From Microbacterium sp. EYE_78 (GTDB lineage Bacteria; Actinomycetota; Actinomycetes; Actinomycetales; Microbacteriaceae): 64,000 nt of DNA. The position numbers and the translations under genes are program-made. This document shows positions 56,138 through 64,000 of this stretch, in pieces (position 1 is the first letter of the stretch; the number at the start of each line of letters is the position of its first letter). The DNA is taken from NCBI RefSeq assembly GCF_023149035.1, contig NZ_JAHXMY010000002.1, positions 682,001 through 746,000 on the forward strand, written 5' to 3'. The notes beneath the pieces are model-generated. The model worked only from the letters and a program-made list of their open reading frames with translations. It did no database searches and was not told where the DNA came from.

Positions 56138-57253
56138 ATGAGCGTCCACGACCTCGCGGACTACCCCTGGGACGCAGTCGCGCCGTACGCCGAGCGTGCC
56201 CGGCGGCACCCGGGCGGCATCGTCGACCTCTCGGTCGGCTCGCCGGTCGATCCGACACCCGCCGTCGTGGCCGATGCCATCGCTCGGGCGACCGATGCGC
56301 ACGCGTACCCGCAGACCGTCGGCACGCCCGCGCTGCGCGAAGCGATCGTGCGCTGGTACGCGCGCCGTCGCGGCGTGCCCGGTTTGACCCCCGCGCACGT
56401 CCTCCCGACGGTCGGCTCGAAGGAGCTCGTCGCGCTGCTGCCGCTGCTGCTCGGCCTCGGCGCCGGCGACACCGTCGTCCACCCCCGCGCCGCCTATCCG
56501 TCGTACGAGGTCGGTGCGCGCCTGGTGGGTGCCACCCCGCTCGCCTCCGACGAGCCGGCCGAGTGGCCGGAGACCACGCGACTGGTCTGGCTGAACACGC
56601 CGGGGAACCCCGACGGTCGTGTGCTGGACGTGCCGGCACTCCAGGCCGCGGTCGCCCGTGCCCGCGAGCTGGGGGCGGTGATCGCGTCCGACGAGTGCTA
56701 CGCCGAGCTCGGCTGGGACGGGCCGTGGGCGGATGCCGCGGTTCCGAGCGCGCTCGATCCCCGCGTCACGGACGGCGACGTGACCGGCATCCTCTCGGTC
56801 TACTCGCTGAGCAAGCAGTCGAACCTCGCCGGCTACCGCGCGGCGTTCCTCGCGGGGGACCCGCGCGTCGTCGCGTCGCTGCTCACCGCCCGGAAGCACC
56901 TCGGGCTCATGGTGCCCGGGCCGGTGCAGGCGGCCATGATCGCCGCGCTCGAGGACGATGCGCACGTCGAGCAGCAGCGCCTGACCTATCGTCGCCGGCG
57001 CGACACGCTGAAGCCCGCCGTCGAGGCGACCGGGTTCCGCATCGATCGCAGTGAGGGCGGACTTTACCTGTGGGCGACGGCGGGGGAGGATGCCTGGCGG
57101 TCCCTCGACCGGCTGGCGGACCTCGGCATCCTCGCCGGTCCGGGGCACTTCTACGGTGCCCACTACCCGCAGCACGTGCGCTTCTCGTTGACGGCGACCG
57201 ACGAGCGCATCGCCGAGGCCGCACGGCGTTTGTCGGCATCGGGGGATTCGTAG
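56138..57253 (+). CDS. dapC: Succinyldiaminopimelate transaminase
   Basis: PLP aminotransferase of the succinylase route to diaminopimelate and lysine. 371 residues. PLP lysine in YSLSKQSNLAGYR near residue 230; NTPGNPDGR near 150 and SDECYAELGW near 185 are conserved class I segments. The neighbours fdxA, dapD and dapE support DapC rather than another class I transaminase. Confidence 0.92.
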   Translation: MSVHDLADYPWDAVAPYAERARRHPGGIVDLSVGSPVDPTPAVVADAIARATDAHAYPQTVGTPALREAIVRWYARRRGVPGLTPAHVLPTVGSKELVALLPLLLGLGAGDTVVHPRAAYPSYEVGARLVGATPLASDEPAEWPETTRLVWLNTPGNPDGRVLDVPALQAAVARARELGAVIASDECYAELGWDGPWADAAVPSALDPRVTDGDVTGILSVYSLSKQSNLAGYRAAFLAGDPRVVASLLTARKHLGLMVPGPVQAAMIAALEDDAHVEQQRLTYRRRRDTLKPAVEATGFRIDRSEGGLYLWATAGEDAWRSLDRLADLGILAGPGHFYGAHYPQHVRFSLTATDERIAEAARRLSASGDS

Positions 57254-57313
57254 GAATCCTCTGACGGTTCCCGGCTTCCATTGGGCGCGTCAGGACAAGC
57301 GCAAACTCACCGT

Positions 57314-57319
57314 TAGGCT
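57314..57319 (+). promoter_or_regulatory. -10 box TAGGCT of gltA
   Basis: TAGGCT precedes the GTG by 35 bases; the roughly 29-base leader carries AAGGAGG at 57344-57350. Confidence 0.6.
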
Positions 57320-57354
57320 GTAAAGACCGCTCCCGACGACCGCAAGGAGGCTTC

Positions 57355-58650
57355 GTGACCAACGCGGACACCCCCCAGATCGCCACCGTGACCGTAGGCG
57401 ACAAGACCGCGGAGCTTCCGCTCGTCGCCGGCAGCGAAGGGGTGCCGAGCGTCGACTTCTCGACCTTCACGAAGCAGACCGGCCACACCTCGCTCGACTA
57501 CGGCTTCGTCAACACGGCGTCCACGAAGTCCGCGATCACCTACATCGACGGTGATCAGGGCATCCTCCGCTACCGCGGATACCCCATCGAGCAGCTCGCG
57601 AAGCACTCGAGCTACCTCGAGGTCGCGTGGCTCCTGCTGTACGGCGAGCTCCCCACCGCCGACGAGCTCGGGGAGTGGGACGAGAAGATCCGTCGCCACA
57701 CCCTGCTGCACGAGGACCTGAAGCACTTCTTCTCGGCGCTGCCGCACACCGCGCACCCGATGTCCGTGCTCTCGGCGGCCACCGCGGCGCTATCGACCTA
57801 CTACGAGGGACAGAGCGACCCGCAGAACCCCGAGCACGTGGAGCTGAACACGATCCGAATGCTCGCGAAGCTCCCGGTCATCGCCGCCTACGCGCACAAG
57901 AAGAGCATCGGACACGCGTTCCTCTACCCCGACAACTCGCTGAGCTTCGTCGACAACTTCCTGAAGCTGAACTTCGGCAACAACGCCGAGCGCTACGAGA
58001 TCAACCCGGTCATGTCCCGGGCGCTCGAGCGGCTGCTGATCCTCCACGAGGATCACGAGCAGAACGCCTCGACCTCGACGGTGCGTCTGGTCGGCTCGAC
58101 CGGTGCGAACCAGTTCTCCTCGATCTCCGCCGGCATCAACGCCCTCTACGGACCGCTCCACGGCGGCGCCAACGAGGCCGTCCTCGACATGCTGGCCCGC
58201 ATCCGCGATTCCGGCGAGAGCGTCCAGCGCTTCGTCGAGCGGGTGAAGAACAAGGAGGACGGTGTGAAGCTCATGGGCTTCGGTCACCGCGTCTACAAGA
58301 ACTACGACCCGCGGGCGAAGCTCGTGAAGGAGTCGGCCGACGAGGTGCTGCGCGAACTCGGCGTCGAGGATCCGCTCCTCGCCCTCGCGAACGAGCTCGA
58401 GGAGATCGCGCTCAACGACGACTACTTCAAGGAGCGTCGCCTGTACCCGAACGTCGACTTCTACACCGGCGTGATCTACAAGGCGATGGGCTTCCCCACC
58501 CGGATGTTCACCCCGCTGTTCGCGATCGGTCGCTTGCCGGGATGGCTCGCGCACTGGCGCGAGATGCAGAACGACCCGCAGACGAAGATCGGTCGTCCGC
58601 AGCAGCTGTACATCGGAGCCACCGAGCGGGACTACCCCGTCCACGGCTGA
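57355..58650 (+). CDS. gltA: Citrate synthase
   Basis: Condenses oxaloacetate and acetyl-CoA to citrate. 431 residues of the type II (larger) form. His-containing motifs GPLHGGANEAVL near residue 265 and MGFGHRVYKNYDPR near 305, and catalytic Asp in YPNVDFYTG near 365, are intact. Strong ribosome site AAGGAGG four bases before the GTG. Confidence 0.97.
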   Translation: MTNADTPQIATVTVGDKTAELPLVAGSEGVPSVDFSTFTKQTGHTSLDYGFVNTASTKSAITYIDGDQGILRYRGYPIEQLAKHSSYLEVAWLLLYGELPTADELGEWDEKIRRHTLLHEDLKHFFSALPHTAHPMSVLSAATAALSTYYEGQSDPQNPEHVELNTIRMLAKLPVIAAYAHKKSIGHAFLYPDNSLSFVDNFLKLNFGNNAERYEINPVMSRALERLLILHEDHEQNASTSTVRLVGSTGANQFSSISAGINALYGPLHGGANEAVLDMLARIRDSGESVQRFVERVKNKEDGVKLMGFGHRVYKNYDPRAKLVKESADEVLRELGVEDPLLALANELEEIALNDDYFKERRLYPNVDFYTGVIYKAMGFPTRMFTPLFAIGRLPGWLAHWREMQNDPQTKIGRPQQLYIGATERDYPVHG

Positions 58651-58657
58651 CCCACCG

Positions 58658-58698
58658 ACGACGAAGCCCGCCCTCGCATCGAGGGCGGGCTTCGTCGT
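58658..58698. terminator. Bidirectional hairpin terminator
   Basis: A perfect 19-bp stem with a CAT loop between the convergent gltA and dapD genes. Confidence 0.8.
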
Positions 58699-58715
58699 GT
58701 CGTGCGGAGGTGCCG

Positions 58716-59660
58716 TCAGGCGTGCAGGTCGGCGTTCAGGGTGACGCCGGCGCCGCCCCGTCGGACGGCTTCGACCGCGCCGGTCACGGAATTGCGGCGG
58801 AACAGGATGCTGTGCTGCCCCGAGAGCTGGGCCGCCTTCACGGTCGGGCTCGTGCCGTCGTGGGAGGGGGCCTCGCCGACGAGGACGACCTTCGTGCCGC
58901 CGGTGACGTAGAGCCCCGCCTCGACGATGCAGTCGTCGCCGAGTGAGATGCCGATGCCCGCGTTGGCGCCCAGCAGCGTCCGCGCGCCGACGGAGACCCG
59001 GTGGGTGCCGCCGCCCGACAGGGTGCCCATGATCGATGCGCCGCCGCCGATGTCGCTGCCGTCGCCGACGACGACGCCCTGGGAGATGCGGCCCTCGACC
59101 ATCGAGGCGCCGAGCGTCCCCGCGTTGAAGTTCACGAAGCCCTCGTGCATGACGGTGGTCCCGGGGGAGAGGTAGGCCCCGAGTCTCACGCGCGATGCGT
59201 CCGCGACACGCACGCCCGGCGGGACGACGTAGTCCGTGAGGCGCGGGAACTTGTCGAGCCCCTGCACCTGGATGCCGGCGTGCTGCAGCCCGGGACGGAG
59301 CCGGACAAGGTCGTCGGGGTGCACCGGGCCGGCATTCGTCCACGCCACGTTCGGCAGGTGGCCGAAGATGCCGGTCAGGTCGAGTCCATTGGGCTCGACG
59401 AGACGGTGCGACAGTGCGTGCAGTCGGAGGTAGGCATCCGACGTGTCCGCGGGGGCGGCATCCAGATCCACCTCGACGACGACGACCTCGAGCGTCACCC
59501 CCCGCCGCGCGTCGGCGCCGGCGTGCTCGTCGAGTGCGGAGGTGTCGGCGTCCGACGGCGCGCGACCGGTGGCAGGGGTGGGGTACCAGGTGTCGAGGAC
59601 GGTGCCGTCTGCACTCCTCGTCGCCAGACCGACACCCCAGACCCACCGCGATTCGCTCAT
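58716..59660 (-). CDS. dapD: Tetrahydrodipicolinate N-succinyltransferase
   Basis: Transfers succinyl from succinyl-CoA to tetrahydrodipicolinate, first step of the succinylase branch of lysine synthesis. 314 residues, the long actinobacterial DapD. A left-handed beta-helix region is visible from hexapeptide repeats (about 155-265: [33 protein letters not shown]). It is divergent from dapE with only 37 bases between. Confidence 0.95.
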   Translation of the reverse strand: MSESRWVWGVGLATRSADGTVLDTWYPTPATGRAPSDADTSALDEHAGADARRGVTLEVVVVEVDLDAAPADTSDAYLRLHALSHRLVEPNGLDLTGIFGHLPNVAWTNAGPVHPDDLVRLRPGLQHAGIQVQGLDKFPRLTDYVVPPGVRVADASRVRLGAYLSPGTTVMHEGFVNFNAGTLGASMVEGRISQGVVVGDGSDIGGGASIMGTLSGGGTHRVSVGARTLLGANAGIGISLGDDCIVEAGLYVTGGTKVVLVGEAPSHDGTSPTVKAAQLSGQHSILFRRNSVTGAVEAVRRGGAGVTLNADLHA

Positions 59661-59666
59661 CGTTCC

Positions 59667-59672
59667 AGGCTA
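59667..59672 (-). promoter_or_regulatory. -10 box TAGCCT of dapD, leaderless start
   Basis: On the minus strand TAGCCT ends 6 bases before the dapD ATG at 59660. Confidence 0.5.
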
Positions 59673-59684
59673 CCGGGCGCTCGT

Positions 59685-59690
59685 TAGACT
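59685..59690 (+). promoter_or_regulatory. -10 box TAGACT of dapE, leaderless start
   Basis: TAGACT ends 7 bases before the dapE ATG at 59698. The -35 region of each gene would overlap the -10 of the other. Confidence 0.6.
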
Positions 59691-59697
59691 CGACGTC

Positions 59698-60774
59698 ATG
59701 CCTCGGCTCGACCTCCGCTCCTCGTCCGTCGACCTCACCCGCACCATCTGCGACATCCCGAGCGTCTCCGACGACGAGACGACCCTCGCCGACGCGATCC
59801 ACGAGGCGATCGGCGGCCTTGCGCACCTCGAGGTCCACCGGGACGGCGACACGATCGTCGCCCGAACGAACCTGGGTCGCGCCCAGCGGGTCGCGATCGC
59901 GGGCCACATCGACACGGTCCCCATCAACGACAACGTGCCGACACGGGACGTCGAGGTCGACGGTGTGCCGCACCTCTGGGGACGGGGGACCGTGGACATG
60001 AAGGCGGGCGTCGCCGTCCAGTTGAAGCTCGCGGCGGAGCTGATCGACCCGCGGGTCGACATCACGTGGATGTGGTACGACCACGAGGAGGTCGCGGCCG
60101 ACCTCAACGGACTGAACCGTCTCGCAGCGAGCCGTCCCGACCTGTTCGCGGCCGACTTCGCGATCCTCGGAGAGCCCTCGAACGGGCAGGTCGAGGGCGG
60201 GTGCAACGGTACCCTCCGCGCCGTCGTCCGGACCTCGGGTGTCCGCGCCCACAGCGCCCGCGCGTGGATCGGCGAGAACGCGATCCACAAGGCGGCGCCG
60301 ATCCTCAGCCGCCTCGCGGAGTACCGACCTCGCGAGATCGAGGTCGACGGGCTGCTGTACCGCGAAGGGCTCAACGCCGTCGCGATCCGCGGCGGCATCG
60401 CAGGCAACGTCATCCCCGACGCGTGCGAAGTCGACGTCAACTACCGCTTCGCGCCGAGCAAGGATGCCGCGGCCGCCGAGGCGCACGTGCGCGACGTCCT
60501 GGCGGGGTTCGAGATCGAGATCGTGGACCTGTCCGAGGGCGCGCGCCCCGGCCTCGACGCGCCGCTCGCGCAGGAGTTCGTCGCGGCTGTCGGCGCGGTG
60601 CCGAAGCCGAAGTACGGCTGGACGGACGTCGCCCGCTTCTCGGCCCTCGGCGTTCCCGCCGTCAACTACGGACCGGGCGACCCGCATCTCGCGCATCACG
60701 ACGAGGAGCGCGTCCCGCTGTCCCAGATCGAGGATGTCGAGCGGGGCCTGCGGGCATGGCTGAGCGGCGCCTGA
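59698..60774 (+). CDS. dapE: Succinyl-diaminopimelate desuccinylase
   Basis: M20-family metallohydrolase that frees LL-diaminopimelate. 358 residues. Metal-site segments AGHIDTVPIND near residue 68, GRGTVDMKAG near 95, DHEEVAADLNG near 128 and the C-terminal HHDEERVP near 335 are present; the HID, D, EE and H ligands are complete. It overlaps the following PIG-V-like gene by 19 bases. Confidence 0.95.
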   Translation: MPRLDLRSSSVDLTRTICDIPSVSDDETTLADAIHEAIGGLAHLEVHRDGDTIVARTNLGRAQRVAIAGHIDTVPINDNVPTRDVEVDGVPHLWGRGTVDMKAGVAVQLKLAAELIDPRVDITWMWYDHEEVAADLNGLNRLAASRPDLFAADFAILGEPSNGQVEGGCNGTLRAVVRTSGVRAHSARAWIGENAIHKAAPILSRLAEYRPREIEVDGLLYREGLNAVAIRGGIAGNVIPDACEVDVNYRFAPSKDAAAAEAHVRDVLAGFEIEIVDLSEGARPGLDAPLAQEFVAAVGAVPKPKYGWTDVARFSALGVPAVNYGPGDPHLAHHDEERVPLSQIEDVERGLRAWLSGA

Positions 60775-61955
60775 GGTCCGCCGCATCCGTCGCGGGCACC
60801 GTCGCCCTCGTCTACGTGACCGGTCGCCTGGTCACGACCCTGTTCTTCTGGTTCGCAGCGGAGCTCTCCGGACCCAGCTCGCGTTTCGGAGCGGATGCGA
60901 CCATCGGATCGCTCGCGATGGGGTGGGACGCGCAGTGGTATTGGCTGATCGCGGCGAACGGGTACCCGAGCGAGCTGCCGTTGAACGAGACCGGCCAGGT
61001 CGCCGAGAACGCGTGGGCGTTCATGCCGCTCTACCCGTGGATCTCGAATGCGCTCGGCACCCTCCTCGGCGGATACCCGATCGCGGCGGTCACCGTGGCG
61101 GTGGTGGCCGGGTATGCCGCATCCCTGGCGCTCTTCGCACTCCTGCGGGAGCGGATCGGCGACGGCGCGGCGCTCTGGGCGGTCGTCTTCTTCGCCAGCG
61201 GACCGCTCGCGGCGCTGTTCCAGATGGGCTACGCCGAGTCGCTCTTCCTGCTCTGGCTCTTGCTCGCGATCCTCGCAGTCGCGCGTCGGTCGTTCTGGTG
61301 GCTGTATCCGCTCGTCGTCCTCATGGGCTTCACCCGACCCGGGGTCCTCGCGTTCGCGCTGTTCCTCGGCCTGTACGGGATCCACCGGTGGCTGCGTCGG
61401 CACCGTGATGCGCTCCCCGTCTCGCAGATCGTCCACATCGTCGCGCTCGGCGCCCTTGCGACCGCCGTCGGATTCTCCTGGCAGGTGATCGCGGGGATCG
61501 TCGCCGGGGACCCGACCGCCTACCTCGAGACCGAGCTCGCCTGGCGGCGCAGCTGGGTCGGCGCCGAGGAGGGCTTCTTCCCGGTCAGCGGCTTCGTCCG
61601 GGCATCCATCGTCTGGTTCGGGCTGTGGGGACTGCCCACCTGGCTCGGCCCGGTCGCACTCGTCGTGCTCGTCGTCGCGGTCGTCGTGGCGATGGTCCGC
61701 CTGCCGCAGGTCCGCGCGCTCGGACCGGAGGTGCGCCTCTGGGGTGCGAGCTATCTCATCTATCTGCTCGCCGTCTTCTTCCCGCAGTCGAGCATCTTCC
61801 GCCTGCTCCTCCCGCTCACCCCGGTCGCCGCCGCCGTCGCGGTGCCGAGGCCTCTGTGGTGGCGCGTCATGATCCTCGCGGTGTGCCTCGGCGGCCAGTG
61901 GCTGTGGATCCACGAGATGCTGGCCAGGGGCGACACGTTCTTCCGGATTCCGTGA
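60756..61955 (+). CDS. PIG-V-like multi-pass mannosyltransferase-type protein
   Basis: 399 residues with about ten membrane helices. GWDAQWYWLIAANGYP near residue 57 carries the acidic/W pattern of the PIG-V/GT-C type. FMPLYPWI near 90, MGYAESLFLL near 155 and FTRPGVLAFAL near 193 are further hallmarks. It would use a lipid-linked sugar on the outer face of the membrane. The ATG at 60756 lies inside the end of dapE; a later start cannot be excluded. The acceptor is unknown. Confidence 0.85.
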   Translation: MAERRLRSAASVAGTVALVYVTGRLVTTLFFWFAAELSGPSSRFGADATIGSLAMGWDAQWYWLIAANGYPSELPLNETGQVAENAWAFMPLYPWISNALGTLLGGYPIAAVTVAVVAGYAASLALFALLRERIGDGAALWAVVFFASGPLAALFQMGYAESLFLLWLLLAILAVARRSFWWLYPLVVLMGFTRPGVLAFALFLGLYGIHRWLRRHRDALPVSQIVHIVALGALATAVGFSWQVIAGIVAGDPTAYLETELAWRRSWVGAEEGFFPVSGFVRASIVWFGLWGLPTWLGPVALVVLVVAVVVAMVRLPQVRALGPEVRLWGASYLIYLLAVFFPQSSIFRLLLPLTPVAAAVAVPRPLWWRVMILAVCLGGQWLWIHEMLARGDTFFRIP

Positions 61956-62007
61956 CGATATGGGTCCGCTGAGCGCTCTGCGCGCCGAAGGCGTACAGCC
62001 CATTGGG

Positions 62008-62013
62008 TAGACT
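62008..62013 (+). promoter_or_regulatory. -10 box TAGACT of DUF3117 gene
   Basis: TAGACT precedes the ATG at 62049 by 35 bases; the leader ends with AGAAGAGGGAG. Confidence 0.55.
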
Positions 62014-62048
62014 AAAGGGGTAGGCCGAAAAGAAGAGGGAGCCCCACA

Positions 62049-62222
62049 ATGGCAGCCATGAAGCCGCGCACCGGAGACGGACCTATGGAGGCCGTCAAGG
62101 AGGGCCGTCTCATCATCGTGCGTGTCCCGCTCGAGGGGGGCGGTCGACTTGTCGTCTCGGTGAACGATGACGAGGCGAAGGAACTCCACAGCGTCCTGAG
62201 CGGAGTCGTCGGCGCCGCCTGA
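62049..62222 (+). CDS. DUF3117 family small protein
   Basis: 57 residues, MAAMKPRTGDGPMEAVKEGR at the start. This is a highly conserved short actinobacterial protein of unknown function. There is no membrane segment or cysteine; it has alternating beta-like segments (RLIIVRVPLEGGGRLVVSV) and a terminal helix. A good ribosome site, a -10 box and a terminator directly after it make it a monocistronic gene. Confidence 0.92.
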   Translation: MAAMKPRTGDGPMEAVKEGRLIIVRVPLEGGGRLVVSVNDDEAKELHSVLSGVVGAA

Positions 62223-62232
62223 CTCCTGCTCG

Positions 62233-62273
62233 ACGACGGAAGGCCGGTCCGCTGCGGACCGGCCTTCCGTCGT
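62233..62273. terminator. Bidirectional hairpin terminator
   Basis: A perfect 18-bp stem with a 5-base loop between the convergent DUF3117 and O-methyltransferase genes. Confidence 0.8.
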
Positions 62274-62301
62274 GTATCCGCGAGGACGGTGCGGCCTCGG
62301 C

Positions 62302-62943
62302 TCAGCGGTCCTCGGTCTGGACGGTCGTCAGCTGCAGGAGTCCCTCGCCGACGATGGACAGTGCGCCGAGGACGGCGGGCGAGGATTGCGTCTCGTGGAT
62401 GAGCGAGCGGTACGCCGACTCGACGGGACCGCGCTTGACGGGGTCGGCGACCGCGCCGCCTGCGAGGACCCGGGGGATGAGGACCGTGCCGCCGGCGCGC
62501 ACCAGGCGCAGCCCGTGCTCGACGTACTCGATGACGCCGTCCGCATCCGCATCGACGACGACGATGTCGTAGGAAGCCTCGTTCATGCGGGGCAGGACGT
62601 CGGACGCCCGGCCGGTGATGAAGCGCGCGCGGGCCGTCGGGACCCGCGCGTCGATGAAGGCCTGTCGCGCGACGGCGAGATGCTCCGGCTCCTTGTCGAT
62701 GGTGGTGAGGGTCGCGCGCGGGGCGCCGTGCAGCAGCCACAGGCCGGACACGCCCCCGCCCGTCCCGATCTCGACGATGTTCAAGGCGCGGGTCGCCGCC
62801 GCGATGACCGCGATCTGCGCGCCGACCTCGGCGCTCACGGGCGCGGCGCCGATCTCCAGCGCGTGCGCCCGTGCCCGCGCGATGGCGTCCGGCTCCACCG
62901 TCGCCTCGGCCGCGAACCGTCGTACCGCCTCGTGATCGCCCAT
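62302..62943 (-). CDS. SAM-dependent O-methyltransferase
   Basis: 213 residues, catechol-O-methyltransferase-like (class I SAM fold). SAM-binding IVEIGTGGGVSGLWLL near residue 57, acidic DKEPEHLAVARQAF after strand 2, and the metal/catalytic VVVDADAD near 128 are present. ATG at 62943 with GGAGGT eight bases upstream. In mycobacteria and relatives a similar gene lies near tatB and mrp, as here. The substrate is unknown. Confidence 0.9.
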   Translation of the reverse strand: MGDHEAVRRFAAEATVEPDAIARARAHALEIGAAPVSAEVGAQIAVIAAATRALNIVEIGTGGGVSGLWLLHGAPRATLTTIDKEPEHLAVARQAFIDARVPTARARFITGRASDVLPRMNEASYDIVVVDADADGVIEYVEHGLRLVRAGGTVLIPRVLAGGAVADPVKRGPVESAYRSLIHETQSSPAVLGALSIVGEGLLQLTTVQTEDR

Positions 62944-62963
62944 GTGTGCGCACCTCCGTCGCC

Positions 62964-62969
62964 AGCCTA
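62964..62969 (-). promoter_or_regulatory. -10 box TAGGCT of O-methyltransferase gene
   Basis: On the minus strand TAGGCT ends 20 bases before the ATG; the short leader includes GGAGGT. Confidence 0.5.
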
Positions 62970-63005
62970 AGCGGCGCAGACGCGCGGAACCCTCAGGCGC
63001 ACGGG

Positions 63006-63011
63006 TAACCT
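63006..63011 (+). promoter_or_regulatory. -10 box TAACCT of tatB, leaderless start
   Basis: TAACCT ends 7 bases before the ATG at 63019. Confidence 0.55.
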
Positions 63012-63018
63012 GGGAAGC

Positions 63019-63393
63019 ATGTCGAACGGGCTCGATCTGGAGAAGATCCTCCTCATCGCCCTCATCGCGGCACTCCTGCTCGGACCGGAGCGATTGCCGG
63101 GCTATGCGGCCGCGCTCGCCCGCTTCACCCGTCGCGTCCGCGACTGGGTCGACGGCGCCCGGTCCCGGGTGAAGGAGGAGATGGGCGACGACTTCGACGA
63201 GATCGAGTGGCGCAAGCTCGATCCGCGCCAGTACGATCCCCGGCGGATCATCCGCGAGGCGCTGATCGAGGATGCCCCGGTCAAGCCGGCGACGCCGCTC
63301 GTCGCTGCGACCCCTGCAGCCCCTGCGGCAGCGGTGCCCGACACGATCGCCGCTTCGCCGGCCGGGGTGCCGTACGACAGCGAGGCCACCTGA
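63019..63393 (+). CDS. tatB: Sec-independent translocase TatB-like protein
   Basis: Single-span component of the twin-arginine export machinery. 124 residues: a short N-terminus, membrane helix (about 8-24), the hinge GPERLPG, an amphipathic helix (about 28-58), then a variable Ala/Pro-rich tail. The hinge and helix fit TatA/TatB; the acidic GDDFDEIEWRKLDP region is seen in actinobacterial TatB. No tatA or tatC lies nearby. Confidence 0.88.
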   Translation: MSNGLDLEKILLIALIAALLLGPERLPGYAAALARFTRRVRDWVDGARSRVKEEMGDDFDEIEWRKLDPRQYDPRRIIREALIEDAPVKPATPLVAATPAAPAAAVPDTIAASPAGVPYDSEAT

Positions 63394-63422
63394 GCCGCAG
63401 GAGGCGGTTCGGGGACGCGGTG

Positions 63423-64000
63423 TCAGGTCCGGGAGAACGGCAGTCCGCGACCGGCCAGTGACGGACGCTGCGCGCGCAGGGCGTCGGCGATCTCGCCGAT
63501 CGCCCGCGCTGCGGGGTCGTCGGGCGCGCCGATCACCACCGGGACACCGGTGTCGCCGCCCGCCCGCAGCGCCGGGCTGAGCGGCACGGATCCCAGGAGC
63601 GGGACGGCGTCGCCGTCGGCTTGGAGCGCCGCCGCGACGGCCGCGCCGCCGCCCGAGCCGAAGAGGTCCAGGACCGTCCCGTCGGGGAGGGTGAGCGCCG
63701 ACATGTTCTCCACGACGCCGACCGGGCGCTGCCCGGTCTGACGTGCGACGAGTCCGCTGCGGACGGCGACGTCGGCGGCCGCAGCCTGCGGCGTGGTGAC
63801 CACCAGGACGTCCGCGTGCGGGAGCAGCTGGCCGACGGAGATGGCCACGTCCCCCGTTCCCGGGGGCATGTCGATGACGAGGACGTCGAGGTCGCCGAAG
63901 TGGACGTCGGTCAGGAACTGCTGGACCGTCCGGTGCAGCATGGGGCCGCGCCACGCGACGGCGGCCGGCGCATCCGGCGGCAGGAACATGCCGATCGAGA
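63423..64000 (-). CDS. Mrp/ApbC-type P-loop ATPase, C-terminal part (5' end outside window)
   Basis: Iron-sulfur cluster carrier ATPase of the Mrp/NBP35 family; about 192 residues are visible. Switch region VLIDMPPGTGDVAISVGQLL, TTPQAAAADVAVRSGLVA, VENMSALTLPDG and LFGSGGG are all family motifs. The CxxC pair found near ENMS in many Mrp proteins is absent here, as in other actinobacterial members I recall. Walker A and the N-terminal domain lie beyond 64000. Confidence 0.92.
   Translation of the reverse strand, partial: SIGMFLPPDAPAAVAWRGPMLHRTVQQFLTDVHFGDLDVLVIDMPPGTGDVAISVGQLLPHADVLVVTTPQAAAADVAVRSGLVARQTGQRPVGVVENMSALTLPDGTVLDLFGSGGGAAVAAALQADGDAVPLLGSVPLSPALRAGGDTGVPVVIGAPDDPAARAIGEIADALRAQRPSLAGRGLPFSRT

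Noticed and set aside
57790-60786. About 998-codon open frame on the minus strand
   Set aside because: It covers gltA and dapE antisense and joins dapD-region sequence in another frame; no domain is visible.

Overview
The window is about 70% G+C, uses GTG and TTG starts freely, and packs genes with 1-4 base overlaps. Its gene content (dapC/dapD/dapE with meso-diaminopimelate-type intermediates, RmuC, DUF3117, DUF4245, a 7Fe ferredoxin FdxA, TatB, NrtR-nadABC) and many start-proximal TAnnnT boxes point to a high-GC actinobacterium. The protein set looks like Microbacteriaceae, most like Microbacterium. This placement is from recalled family resemblance, not from a search. It reads as an ordinary chromosomal segment; no rRNA, tRNA, insertion sequence, prophage or CRISPR array was seen.

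Layout. 1-4.7 kb (minus): xseA-xseB-DUF4245-carbonic anhydrase-fumC and the N-terminal part of a sensor kinase. 4.8-8.8 kb (plus): ispH, a small membrane protein and a large secreted M23 peptidase with Ig-like repeats and a lectin-like domain. 8.9-11.1 kb: divergent fba and glpX, the aldolase/bisphosphatase pair of glycolysis and gluconeogenesis. 11.2-18 kb: a repeat-bearing small membrane protein overlapping rmuC, an exonuclease, ychF, an alpha/beta hydrolase lacking the usual serine, and two related AraC-type regulators around a small DUF7882-like gene. 18-25 kb: CopC-like protein, SDR, DJ-1/PfpI protein, a 40-residue cysteine-rich peptide, an MFS exporter and an ABC exporter. 24.1-30.6 kb (minus): one NAD-synthesis operon nrtR-nadA-nadB-nadC-nifS-glycosyltransferase with an inverted repeat over its promoter. 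30.7-31.9 kb: MarP-like membrane protease. 31.95-37.95 kb: a tandem glycine riboswitch leading sdaA-gcvT-gcvH-gcvP, so that excess glycine and serine are degraded.

38-40 kb (minus): a DUF559/AbiEi-like protein gene bracketed by two copies of a roughly 72-bp nested palindrome built from four CGAGACTGC half-sites, then a CPBP membrane protease. This is the least explained structure in the window. 40.2-52.3 kb (plus): two complete peptide-type ABC importers in tandem, each with a fused double ATPase. 52.4-64 kb: typA, azlCD, ferredoxin, dapC, gltA, divergent dapD/dapE, a PIG-V-like membrane protein, DUF3117, an O-methyltransferase, tatB and the C-terminal part of an Mrp/ApbC ATPase.

Recurring themes are start codons 6-8 bases after a TAnnnT box (probable leaderless mRNAs), short leader ORFs whose stops overlap the next start as GTGA, perfect 18-19 bp hairpin terminators between genes, and a heptamer GGATGCC/GGCATCC that seems over-represented.
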